Positions 24,881-32,665 of a stretch of DNA of 33,862 nucleotides are shown here, in pieces (position 1 is the first letter of the stretch; every line of letters begins with the position of its first letter). Under the pieces are notes generated by a model. The model saw only the letters and a program-made list of their open reading frames with translations, made no database searches and was not told where the DNA came from. A program made the translations under genes and the position numbers. The DNA lies in NCBI GenBank assembly GCA_022424955.1, contig JAKMGK010000087.1, forward strand, positions 1 to 33,862. The letters are read 5' to 3'. Source of the DNA: Flavobacteriaceae bacterium. Its GTDB lineage: Bacteria; Bacteroidota; Bacteroidia; Flavobacteriales; Flavobacteriaceae.

Positions 24881-25713
24881 TGAAAAAGTATAGCATCATA
24901 TTGATTTGTTTGATTGGCATGAGTCTTCAAGCCCAATGGACACAAGAAAAAGGAAAAGGATATTACAAAATAGGTGCATGGTGGCTTGAAGCAGATGAGC
25001 ATTACACTAGTACTGGATTGGTTGACCCCAATGCTACAAGGGGGTTATTTATAATAAACTTTTTTGGGCGGTATGGTCTAAATGATAAGGTTACTTTAAT
25101 TAGCTACCTCCCCCATACTAGGGTTTATCAAAATGCACAAGTGTTTAGCTCGGGAAGAGAAAAAATCCCAGGAGAACAGTTTTCTAGTCTAGGAGATATT
25201 AATCTAGGCGTGGAATATCAACTCGCCAAAAAGAACAGTTGGGCCTATTCTATCTCATTAAGTCTAGGATTACCTACAGGAAAAGTTCGTGGCGGGAGTG
25301 ATGGAAGCTATCAAACAGGAGATGGCGAATTCAATCAGCAGTTGCGTTTCCACCTAGGGAAGTCTTATCAATTAGGAAAACAACCTTTTTATGTTAAAGC
25401 TAGCGTTGGAGTCAATCAACGCTCAAAAGGTTTTTCAGATGAATTTCGTGCCAGTGTTGAAACTGGCACGAAAATATTTAAAGATAAACTCTTAGCCCTA
25501 GCTAGAGCAAATACCATACAATCCTTCTTCAATGGAAGTTTAGATGCCTCTAATAGTTATGGAAGCATTTTTGCAAACAATGTAGAGGTGGTCAATATAG
25601 GGGGAGAATTCATCTTTAAATTAAGCTGGGGATTAAGTGGCTCCTCTCCAGTTATTGGCCGAGTGTTGTACCGATCTCCACCTTTTTCAACGGGGATTTC
25701 CTATCAACCATAA
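24880..25713 (+). CDS. Probable outer-membrane beta-barrel protein, unknown substrate
   Basis: 277 residues with a clear signal peptide (MKKYSIILICLIGMSLQAQ, cleavage probably after AQA or AQ) and then alternating hydrophobic/polar strands rich in Gly, Tyr and Phe, ending in an aromatic/turn-rich segment. This fits a beta-barrel of the outer membrane, similar in flavour to the loosely defined transporter or phenol-degradation-associated MetA-like families; I cannot name the family firmly. Its ATG overlaps the stop of the DM13 piece, so the two are translationally coupled and may work together at the cell surface. An unusually strong inverted repeat lies inside the gene at 25444-25473. The stop overlaps the convergent oxidase gene by 10 bases. 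Confidence 0.75.
   Translation: MKKYSIILICLIGMSLQAQWTQEKGKGYYKIGAWWLEADEHYTSTGLVDPNATRGLFIINFFGRYGLNDKVTLISYLPHTRVYQNAQVFSSGREKIPGEQFSSLGDINLGVEYQLAKKNSWAYSISLSLGLPTGKVRGGSDGSYQTGDGEFNQQLRFHLGKSYQLGKQPFYVKASVGVNQRSKGFSDEFRASVETGTKIFKDKLLALARANTIQSFFNGSLDASNSYGSIFANNVEVVNIGGEFIFKLSWGLSGSSPVIGRVLYRSPPFSTGISYQP
25444..25473 (+). repeat. 12-base perfect inverted repeat inside the beta-barrel gene
   Basis: TTTCGTGCCAGT and ACTGGCACGAAA are exact reverse complements separated by 6 bases (GTTGAA). It encodes FRASVETGTK in frame. In mRNA it would form a 12-base-pair stem, the strongest hairpin I noticed in the window. Confidence 0.85.
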
Positions 25714-26954
25714 CGTCTTTCTGTGGCAAAAGCGGTAAGGTCTAAACTAGTTTTTTGATTAGATATTACTTCGGCAACTAGCTTTCCTGTTGCTGGACCT
25801 AAACTCCATCCCATCATAGCATGTCCTGTTGCTATAGTTAGATTAAAAAAGTTAGAATGTCTCCCAATAAATGGTAAACCATCTGGAGACAGAGGCCTAA
25901 GACCGCATTTCACCTTCTCCTTAGTTAATTGACTTAACTTCAATCCAGGGTAGTATTGTGAAGCTGCATGAACAATAGCATCTACTCTCTTTTGACGAAT
26001 GTTATGATTAATTCCGGCAATTTCCATAGTGCCCGAAAAACGAGTAAATCCTTGCATGGGAGTAACCGCCACCTTCCGCTCCATCAATATAGCTGGTAGT
26101 GTAATTCCAGTAGGCTGAGTTTCATCTAATCGATATCCTTTCCCAGCTTGCAAGGGGAGATTTATCCCTAAGGGTTGCAAAAGTTTTTGAGTCCACGCTC
26201 CAGTGGCAATGACAATTTCATCGGCAGAGAAAACACTTTGATCCGTCTGGACTGCTTGAATGGTTTTCCCTTTTTTGATCAATGAAGTTACCTTAGCATT
26301 TTGATGAATCTTGGCTCCTTCTTTGACTAAGTAACTCTTTAACTGTTGCATAAAAGTTGCTGGAGTACTATGTGCATCACAACGATACCAATAAGCGCCT
26401 ACTATATCCATTGAAACATCTGGTTGCAATTCTTGAACTTTTTTAGGACTGATTTTTTCTACAGCTAGGCCTAATTTTTTAGCCTTTCTCATGACTATTT
26501 CTTCTTCTTTTTCTGCTGCAGTAGTTTGAAAAGCCATCAATAAACCGCGATCTTCTAAATGAAAATCCAATGTTGGTAAAGTTGCTAAGTCTTGATATAA
26601 TTCTTTACTAAAAAGATTAATATCTCTAATTACCTTTAAGGATCTATTGACGTGTTTTTGCGAACAAGATCGCATAAACTTCATTCCCCAGTCTAATAAG
26701 TCAAGGTTCAATCTGGGTTGAATATAAAAGGGGCTGGAAGAATCAAGCATCCACTTTAACCCTTTAGTTGCCATCCCTGGTGCTGCTAAAGGTACGATAT
26801 GACTAGGGGTTAAATATCCAGCATTGACATAAGAAGCTCCTTGATTCATTGCACTTTGATCAAGTATAGTTACATGATGTCCTTCTTGATGCAGATAAAA
26901 TGCACAGGACAAACCAATAATTCCACCCCCTACAACAATAATTTTTTTCTGCAT
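25704..26954 (-). CDS. FAD-dependent D-amino-acid dehydrogenase, probably D-hydroxyproline dehydrogenase
   Basis: A 416-residue DAO-fold flavoprotein with the N-terminal FAD-binding VVGGGIIGLSCAFYL and, near the C-terminus, GLRPLSPDGLPFIG and GHAMMGWSLGPATG. It resembles DadA-type D-amino-acid dehydrogenases. As the last gene of the operon, 1 base after the hydroxyproline epimerase, its expected reaction is oxidation of cis-4-hydroxy-D-proline to 1-pyrroline-4-hydroxy-2-carboxylate, with electrons passed to the respiratory chain. It is a single-polypeptide type; no separate beta or gamma subunit genes are present. The gene end overlaps the convergent beta-barrel gene by 10 bases. Fold call certain, substrate from context. 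Confidence 0.88.
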   Translation of the reverse strand: MQKKIIVVGGGIIGLSCAFYLHQEGHHVTILDQSAMNQGASYVNAGYLTPSHIVPLAAPGMATKGLKWMLDSSSPFYIQPRLNLDLLDWGMKFMRSCSQKHVNRSLKVIRDINLFSKELYQDLATLPTLDFHLEDRGLLMAFQTTAAEKEEEIVMRKAKKLGLAVEKISPKKVQELQPDVSMDIVGAYWYRCDAHSTPATFMQQLKSYLVKEGAKIHQNAKVTSLIKKGKTIQAVQTDQSVFSADEIVIATGAWTQKLLQPLGINLPLQAGKGYRLDETQPTGITLPAILMERKVAVTPMQGFTRFSGTMEIAGINHNIRQKRVDAIVHAASQYYPGLKLSQLTKEKVKCGLRPLSPDGLPFIGRHSNFFNLTIATGHAMMGWSLGPATGKLVAEVISNQKTSLDLTAFATERRYG

Positions 26955-26955
26955 C

Positions 26956-27960
26956 TTATATTACTTGAAATCCATTAACATAGGGGTCGCTATCGTCTAA
27001 AATAATTGCATTATAGCCTGTAATTCTAGCGCTACCTTCAATACTGGGAATTACAGCTTTTGCTGGGCCCACTGCAGTGATCGCTTCTACCCTACCTTTA
27101 AATATAGAGCCAATGATACTCTCATGAATAAAAAGCTCCCCTTTTTGTAAAAACCCTTTTGCAAACCATTGAGCCATCCGTGCAGAAGTTCCCGTTCCAC
27201 AAGGGGAGCGATCAATGGCTTTGTCTCCATAAAAGACCGCATTTCGAGCCGTCGCACTTTCTGATAAGGTGGCTCCTGTCCATAATACATGACTACATTT
27301 TTTAATGTTAGCATCTATTAAATGTACCAAGTCAAAATTTGTATTTACACAATCACGCAGGCTTTTACTCCAATCAATTAATTGACTGGCAGTGTAATGT
27401 TCTATTCCTTTAAAATTATCTTGAACATCTACTATTGCATAAAAATTTCCGCCATAGGCGACATCAATGGTTAATTGCCCCAATTCTGGGTGAGTAATTA
27501 ATTTTTCCTTTAGTGCTAAGTAGGAAGGAATATTGGTAAATCGAACAGCAGAGACTTTCCCATCTTTTTGGGTGTATTCTACTTTAACTAAGCCAGCTGG
27601 GGTTTCTACATTGACAATTCCAGGTTCTTTTGGTCGAATCAACTGCTCTTCTAATAGAATCGTCATTGTCCCAATCAATCCGTGCCCACACATGGGTAAG
27701 CAACCACTGGTTTCAATAAATAGAATCGCCACATCGTTTAATGGATCACAGGGATCAAAATAAAAACTCCCGCTCATCATATCATGGCCGCGAGGTTCAA
27801 ACATCAGCCCTTTTCTAATCCAGTCGTAGTCCCTTAAAAAATGTAGGCGTTTTTCCATCATATTTTTTCCTTTTAACGGAGGTCTAGGACCTTTAACAAG
27901 TCTCACTGGGTTTCCAGCTGTATGCGCATCTATGCACTCAAATACAATGGGTTTATTCAT
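26956..27960 (-). CDS. 4-hydroxyproline 2-epimerase (proline racemase superfamily)
   Basis: A 334-residue cofactor-free epimerase expected to turn trans-4-hydroxy-L-proline into cis-4-hydroxy-D-proline. Both catalytic cysteines are present, Cys91 (LPMCGHGLIGT) and Cys254 (DRSPCGTGTSARMA). This pair separates epimerases and racemases from the trans-3-hydroxyproline dehydratases, which carry Thr at the second position. The N-terminal IDAHTAGNPVRLV is typical. The ATG overlaps the DUF885 stop by 8 bases, and 1 base separates its stop from the oxidase start. Proline racemase activity is less likely given the other operon members. Confidence 0.93.
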   Translation of the reverse strand: MNKPIVFECIDAHTAGNPVRLVKGPRPPLKGKNMMEKRLHFLRDYDWIRKGLMFEPRGHDMMSGSFYFDPCDPLNDVAILFIETSGCLPMCGHGLIGTMTILLEEQLIRPKEPGIVNVETPAGLVKVEYTQKDGKVSAVRFTNIPSYLALKEKLITHPELGQLTIDVAYGGNFYAIVDVQDNFKGIEHYTASQLIDWSKSLRDCVNTNFDLVHLIDANIKKCSHVLWTGATLSESATARNAVFYGDKAIDRSPCGTGTSARMAQWFAKGFLQKGELFIHESIIGSIFKGRVEAITAVGPAKAVIPSIEGSARITGYNAIILDDSDPYVNGFQVI

Positions 27961-29665
27961 TTTTAAAAGACATAATATAGCGTTCTACTTCTTGTTCCAT
28001 TAACGGAAGGGTGAGAGTGCCTTTTCCCAAGATGATTTCGTGAAATGTCCTGATATCAAACTCATCTCCTAGCGCATGGGTCGCTTTTTGACATAATGCT
28101 TTTATTTTAAGTTCTCCAATTTTATAGGCTAGGGCTTGCCCAGGCCAGGAAATATAACGATCTACCTCTGTATTAATTTCGTGTAGAGATAGCGCGGTGT
28201 TTTCTGCCATAAATGTTACTGCTTTTTCTCTTGGCCAACCAAATGCGTGTATCCCGGTATCTACTACTAAACGACAGGCTCGCCACATCGAATAGGTAAG
28301 TTGACCAAAGCGTTCATAGGGTGTTGTGTAAATTCCCATTTCTGACGCAAGTGACTCTGTGTATAAACCCCAGCCTTCTCCATAAGCAGAGAGATATAAA
28401 TTCCTTCTAAACGCGGGGATACTTTTTGGTAATTCTGCATTTAAAGCCATTTGTAGATGATGTCCTGGCACTGCTTCATGGGCAGAAAGCGCAGGTAGAA
28501 CATATAATGGACGACTAGGTAAATTATAAGTATTCACCCAATAATAGCCAGGATCACTACTCTCTGGTTCAGTAGGAATATAGCGTCCACCTGTATATTT
28601 AGGTGCGATTGCTTCTGGTACAGGTGCAACACCATAAGGTTTGCGAGGCAGGGTTTTAAAATATCGCGGAAGCTGTTCATCTAATCGCTTTGAAATGTCT
28701 CTTGCTCGCATTAATAATTCTTCTGGAGATTTAGCATAAAAACGTGAGTCTGTTCGCAAATAGGTAAAAAAGTCTGCAAAGGACCCTTTAAATCCAACCT
28801 CGGCAATAATTGCCTCCATAGCGGCACGGATTTTCTTCACCTCGGTTAAACCTATTTGATGAATCTCTTCTGCTGTTAAAGGAAGTGTGGTGTAAAATGC
28901 AATACGGTTTTTGTAATACGCTGCTCCATTGGGGGTGCTACTCACCCCAATGTTCTCTCTTGTATGGGGCAAATAATCTTTTTCAAAAAAGTACTTTATC
29001 TCTTGGAAAGCTGGAACCACCTCTTGTGTAATTACTCGTTTTGCTTCTGCTGTAAGGCTGTCTTTTATTTTGTTAGAAAAAGTTGGTGGGAGTTCTATAA
29101 AAGGTTGGAAGTAAAAGTTGTCTTCTGCCTTTTTAGTGATGTGTTGCTCATAAGTGTTTTCATAACCTTTAAAAATCACTTTAGGTTGTGAAATCCCCGC
29201 TTCAATTCCCTTTTGTATTAGCACCATATTTTGCGTTACAAATAATGGAATTGCTCTCAGTAAAGTCAAATATTCTCTAGCGTCTTTGATTGAGGTAATG
29301 GGCCGCACACGATAAATCAAATCATTGTGGAAACCTGCATCAGACAAAATTGGATTGTAATGGGTTTTGAACTCATACTCCTTGATGTTTTCTTGAAGTA
29401 CAAATTGAAAAAGTTTATAGGATAATTGATCTTCTTGACTCAATGATTCAATGGATAAGGTATTTAATTCTGAAAGTGTATTTACCCAAAAGTCAGCTTC
29501 TTTTTGAAAGCGCTTTTCTGAAAAATCCCCCAAAGGGAAGCTTTCTTTATCATAGGCTTCAAAATTTTCATAGGATTTAATCAATTGCAGTAAATCCTTA
29601 GAGGTTGCTCGTTTTTCACACTGCAAAAACAAAAAAACTAAAGGGAATAATCTAGCCAATTTCAT
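27953..29665 (-). CDS. DUF885 family protein, putative metallopeptidase in the hydroxyproline operon
   Basis: A 570-residue member of the DUF885 family. A zinc-peptidase-like motif is visible at ALSAHEAVPGHHLQMALN followed by YGEGWGLYTESLASEMG, which together supply candidate metal ligands (two His and a Glu). The N-terminus (MKLARLFPLVFLFLQC) is a short signal sequence ending in Cys16, a possible but non-standard lipoprotein site, so the protein is probably exported. It overlaps the upstream aldehyde dehydrogenase gene by 4 bases and the epimerase gene by 8, so it is a true part of the hydroxyproline operon. I infer a role in releasing hydroxyproline from peptides; activity of the family is largely uncharacterised to my knowledge. 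Confidence 0.88.
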   Translation of the reverse strand: MKLARLFPLVFLFLQCEKRATSKDLLQLIKSYENFEAYDKESFPLGDFSEKRFQKEADFWVNTLSELNTLSIESLSQEDQLSYKLFQFVLQENIKEYEFKTHYNPILSDAGFHNDLIYRVRPITSIKDAREYLTLLRAIPLFVTQNMVLIQKGIEAGISQPKVIFKGYENTYEQHITKKAEDNFYFQPFIELPPTFSNKIKDSLTAEAKRVITQEVVPAFQEIKYFFEKDYLPHTRENIGVSSTPNGAAYYKNRIAFYTTLPLTAEEIHQIGLTEVKKIRAAMEAIIAEVGFKGSFADFFTYLRTDSRFYAKSPEELLMRARDISKRLDEQLPRYFKTLPRKPYGVAPVPEAIAPKYTGGRYIPTEPESSDPGYYWVNTYNLPSRPLYVLPALSAHEAVPGHHLQMALNAELPKSIPAFRRNLYLSAYGEGWGLYTESLASEMGIYTTPYERFGQLTYSMWRACRLVVDTGIHAFGWPREKAVTFMAENTALSLHEINTEVDRYISWPGQALAYKIGELKIKALCQKATHALGDEFDIRTFHEIILGKGTLTLPLMEQEVERYIMSFKNE

Positions 29666-31164
29666 ACGCTATCTTTTGTCATTAAACCATTAATATTACG
29701 TGTAATCCCTAGGGGATTATCCTGTTTTAATGCGGGAGGCAATAGCGCTTCAGGACAATCTTGATAACTCACAGGACGTAACCATCGATAGATGGCGTCT
29801 ATGCCCACAGCAGAAAAGCGTTCGTCTGTCGAGGCAGGAAAGGGGCCGCCATGCATCATGGCTTGTGTTACCGCCACCCCCGTGGGGACACCTTCAAATA
29901 ATATTCTACCTGCTTTTTGTTGGGCTAGTGGTAATATTTTATTAAGCTCTGCTTGATCTGTTGTGGTTCCTATTAAAGATAAGGTGAGTTGTCCTTCTAT
30001 TGTCATAATTATTGCTTCGACTTCGTCTAAAGAAGAACAGCGCACTAGTAAGGAGTATGGGCCAAACACTTCTTCTCTTAACGTCTTGTGCTGGAGGAAG
30101 TTTTTAGCTGTGCTTACTCCCAGGGCCGCTTGTTCTCCTTGATACAATTTAATTTGATCTTCTAACACATTTAATTTCGCCTTATATTGATTGGCGATAT
30201 TTTCGTGTACCATCTCTTGAGGGGCTTTTTGTATTAAAAAATCCCCCAATCTTTTTTCAAATTCATCTAAGCGCTGGGGTTCACCTAATGCAATTATGAC
30301 CCCAGGGTTAGTGCAAAATTGTCCGCTTCCTAAACAAATAGAATCCCCTAATTGTGGGGTTAAATCTTCTCGAGATAATGCACCTGGAAAAAGAATCATA
30401 GGATTTATGCTTCCCATTTCAGCAAAAACTGGAATAGGAACTGGACGTTGCTGTGCTAGATCATAAAGTGCTTTCCCGCCCTTATAACTTCCTGTAAATC
30501 CCACTCCGCATAGTTGAGGATGCTCAACTAGTGCTTGTCCCAATAGGTGTTGGTCACTCTGTAAATGAGAAAAAACTCCCTTGGGTAATTCACAAGCTTT
30601 TACCGCAGCATCTATGGCGGTAGCCACAAGATAACTGGTCATGGGGTGATAAGGATGTGCCTTGACAATAACGGGACAACCCGCGGCTAAAGCAGAAATA
30701 GTATCCCCCCCTGCAGTAGAGAAGGCCAAAGGAAAATTACTTGCACCAAAAACAGCGATAGATCCAATGGGTTGCAACATTTTCCTGATTTTTGCTCCAC
30801 CTTCTATCTGCTGAAGTTTTGCCTGGACATATTGACCCTCTAGTAACAGGTCTATAAAACTTTGAATTTGATTTAGGGTACGGGCAAACTCGCCTTCTGC
30901 TCTACCTTCTGGTAATTTAGACTCTTCTTGATAAACGGTTAATATTTCTGATTTTTGTTTTTCTAACTCCCTTTGAATTTGAGACAAAAATTCTACACGC
31001 TCCTTGTTTGAGCTGTTCCCATAGCACAAAAAAGCCTTGTGAGCAGCTACCACCGACTGCTTAGCCTGTTCAAGATTTGCAATAGAAAATTTTCTTTCAA
31101 AAGAAGTGAAATAATCATCACTTTCTTCCCAGATTCCTGCAACAAGATTATTAATTTTCTTCAT
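29662..31164 (-). CDS. 2,5-dioxovalerate (2-ketoglutarate semialdehyde) dehydrogenase
   Basis: A 500-residue aldehyde dehydrogenase that would oxidise 2-oxoglutarate semialdehyde to 2-oxoglutarate with NAD(P)+. Catalytic residues are visible: Asn143 (GASNFPLAF), Lys168 (IVKAHPYHP), Glu249 (FAEMGSINP) and the nucleophile Cys284 (GSGQFCTNPG). FAEMGSINP and VKAHP are typical of the ketoglutarate-semialdehyde group rather than betaine or succinate semialdehyde enzymes. It overlaps the deaminase gene upstream and the DUF885 gene downstream by 4 bases each, placing it firmly in the operon. This is the last step that yields a citric acid cycle intermediate. Confidence 0.93.
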   Translation of the reverse strand: MKKINNLVAGIWEESDDYFTSFERKFSIANLEQAKQSVVAAHKAFLCYGNSSNKERVEFLSQIQRELEKQKSEILTVYQEESKLPEGRAEGEFARTLNQIQSFIDLLLEGQYVQAKLQQIEGGAKIRKMLQPIGSIAVFGASNFPLAFSTAGGDTISALAAGCPVIVKAHPYHPMTSYLVATAIDAAVKACELPKGVFSHLQSDQHLLGQALVEHPQLCGVGFTGSYKGGKALYDLAQQRPVPIPVFAEMGSINPMILFPGALSREDLTPQLGDSICLGSGQFCTNPGVIIALGEPQRLDEFEKRLGDFLIQKAPQEMVHENIANQYKAKLNVLEDQIKLYQGEQAALGVSTAKNFLQHKTLREEVFGPYSLLVRCSSLDEVEAIIMTIEGQLTLSLIGTTTDQAELNKILPLAQQKAGRILFEGVPTGVAVTQAMMHGGPFPASTDERFSAVGIDAIYRWLRPVSYQDCPEALLPPALKQDNPLGITRNINGLMTKDSV

Positions 31165-32093
31165 AAGTACTTTTTATAGTCAGAAACATCTGGACGGCTA
31201 TTCATCCCTTGTTGAATAATGGCTAAAACTCGTTTTTCTTCCTCTCCAATTAAAGGTAAACGAGGAGGGCGCACATGACCCGTCCCTAAACCTGTAGCCA
31301 CTTCACACAATTTAATGTTCTGCACTAATTGAGGAGAAATATCTAATTCTAATAAGGGTATAAACCAACGATTAATCGACAGTGCTTTATCAAACTCTCC
31401 CTGCTTTATATAATGATATATTGCACAAGTTTCTTGTGGGAAAGCATCGACTAATCCTGCTACCCATCCATCTGCACCCATCATTAATGCTTCTACTGCT
31501 AGGGTATCCACCCCACATAAAATGGCAAAACGATCATTAAATCGATTTCGCATACGGGTAACGTTTGTAATATCACGTGTGGACTCTTTTACTGCATTAA
31601 TATTGGGATTGCTTTTTAAAGCATCGAACATGTCTAAGGTAACTTCAATTTTATAATCCACAGGGTTATTGTAGATCATAATGGGGAGTGTGGTTGCTTT
31701 TGCTATTTCGTCAAAATAAGCAACTGTTTCACGATCTGTCGCTTTATAACGCATGGGGGGTAAAAGCATTAAACCATGTGCCCCTTGCGCTTGTGCGCTT
31801 TGTGCAGCAGCGATGGCATCTTGAGTAGATTGTTCTGCAATATTAAGAACTACTGCTACTTTTTCTCCCACCTCTTTCAAAGTGGTTTGCACTAATTGGG
31901 CTTTTTCTACCGCTGTTAAGGTACTTGCTTCCCCCAGTGTCCCGCCTAATATAATGCCGCTAGCCCCTGCATTAACCTGTGCATTTAAGTTTTTTATAAA
32001 TGCTTTTAAATCTAGTTCCCCAGAAAGGGAAAATTGTGTAGTAATAGCGGGCATTACCCCTTTCCATAACAATGTAGGTTGAGTGTATTTCAT
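31161..32093 (-). CDS. Probable 1-pyrroline-4-hydroxy-2-carboxylate deaminase (DapA superfamily)
   Basis: A 310-residue TIM-barrel aldolase-type enzyme of the dihydrodipicolinate synthase superfamily. The Schiff-base lysine is Lys169 (INAVKESTRD) and the catalytic tyrosine Tyr141 (IMIYNNPVDYK). The substrate loop is GGTLGEASTLT. General DapA is unlikely because the gene leads an operon with hydroxyproline epimerase, D-hydroxyproline oxidase and ketoglutarate-semialdehyde dehydrogenase; the matching activity is deamination and dehydration of 1-pyrroline-4-hydroxy-2-carboxylate to 2-oxoglutarate semialdehyde. It is the first gene of the operon, divergent from the methyltransferase gene with a 49-base gap. 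I find no clear promoter for it in that gap. Confidence 0.9.
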   Translation of the reverse strand: MKYTQPTLLWKGVMPAITTQFSLSGELDLKAFIKNLNAQVNAGASGIILGGTLGEASTLTAVEKAQLVQTTLKEVGEKVAVVLNIAEQSTQDAIAAAQSAQAQGAHGLMLLPPMRYKATDRETVAYFDEIAKATTLPIMIYNNPVDYKIEVTLDMFDALKSNPNINAVKESTRDITNVTRMRNRFNDRFAILCGVDTLAVEALMMGADGWVAGLVDAFPQETCAIYHYIKQGEFDKALSINRWFIPLLELDISPQLVQNIKLCEVATGLGTGHVRPPRLPLIGEEEKRVLAIIQQGMNSRPDVSDYKKYL

Positions 32094-32126
32094 TGATTTA
32101 AATTTATTTAACTAAAATAACAACTT

Positions 32127-32133
32127 TATTTTG
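32127..32133 (+). promoter_or_regulatory. Weak -7-like element for the methyltransferase gene
   Basis: TATTTTG is one base shorter than the TAnnTTTG consensus and lies 9 bases before the ATG at 32143. No -33 box is visible. It overlaps the TTG codon at 32131, arguing against translation starting there. Confidence 0.35.
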
Positions 32134-32142
32134 TTTACCTTT

Positions 32143-32640
32143 ATGTTCTATATTAATAACACCGCCTTGGATATACATTACTTTGATAGTCCATTGGGTA
32201 CAATTAAGGTAAGAGGTGATGTCGCAGGAATTCAAGAAGTACTTTTTGAAAAAAGTACTCTTGAAATGGAAAATAATGTACCCAACTGTTTAGTTCCATG
32301 TGTGGAACAACTACAGCAATACTTTGCTGGTAAACGCTCCGTTCTTGATTTTAAAATCAATCCACAAGGCACGGACTTTCAAAAAGCCATCTGGGTTTTA
32401 CTTCAAGAACTCCCTTTTGGGAGTACCATTTCTTATTTAGGATTATCGCGCCAATACGGTAACACAAAAGCCGTTCGAGCTGTAGCCGCAGCTATAGGAA
32501 AAAATCCTATCTTAGTGGCAATCCCATGCCATAGAGTAATCGGTAGTGATGGAACACTAGTAGGTTATTCTGGTGGGCTAGAAAGGAAAGAATCTTTACT
32601 TGAAATGGAAGGGTTTCCTGTCCAGAAAAAATTAATTTAA
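32143..32640 (+). CDS. Methylated-DNA--[protein]-cysteine S-methyltransferase
   Basis: A 165-residue suicide repair protein that takes alkyl groups from O6-alkylguanine in DNA. The acceptor is Cys129 in the invariant PCHRVIGSDG. The helix-turn-helix with the arginine finger lies in GNTKAVRAVAAAIGKNP (106-122), and GYSGGLERKE follows. It is the Ogt-type single domain, without an Ada regulatory part. The frame is open to a TTG at 32131, but the ATG at 32143 (MFYINNTALDIHYFDSP) is the better start because the TTG sits in a promoter-like element. The serine hydrolase gene follows after 25 bases. Divergent from the hydroxyproline operon. Confidence 0.95.
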   Translation: MFYINNTALDIHYFDSPLGTIKVRGDVAGIQEVLFEKSTLEMENNVPNCLVPCVEQLQQYFAGKRSVLDFKINPQGTDFQKAIWVLLQELPFGSTISYLGLSRQYGNTKAVRAVAAAIGKNPILVAIPCHRVIGSDGTLVGYSGGLERKESLLEMEGFPVQKKLI

Positions 32641-32643
32641 TGC

Positions 32644-32658
32644 ACCGTTTTAAACGGT
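32644..32658. promoter_or_regulatory. 15-base palindrome just before the serine hydrolase gene
   Basis: ACCGTTT-T-AAACGGT is a perfect 7-1-7 inverted repeat in the 25-base gap, ending 7 bases before the ATG at 32666. It could bind a regulator, or form a small hairpin (6-base stem, 3-base loop) that would cover the ribosome landing site. There is no U-tract, so it is not a normal terminator. Confidence 0.5.
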
Positions 32659-32665
32659 AAATACT

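Noticed and set aside
27087-27314. 75-codon minus-strand frame inside the epimerase gene, same strand and different frame
   Set aside because: Fully inside a gene with all catalytic residues; no independent start or family match.
31161-32093. Calling the DapA-like gene lysine-pathway dihydrodipicolinate synthase
   Set aside because: The operon is clearly for hydroxyproline breakdown and contains no lysine genes, so the deaminase call fits better.
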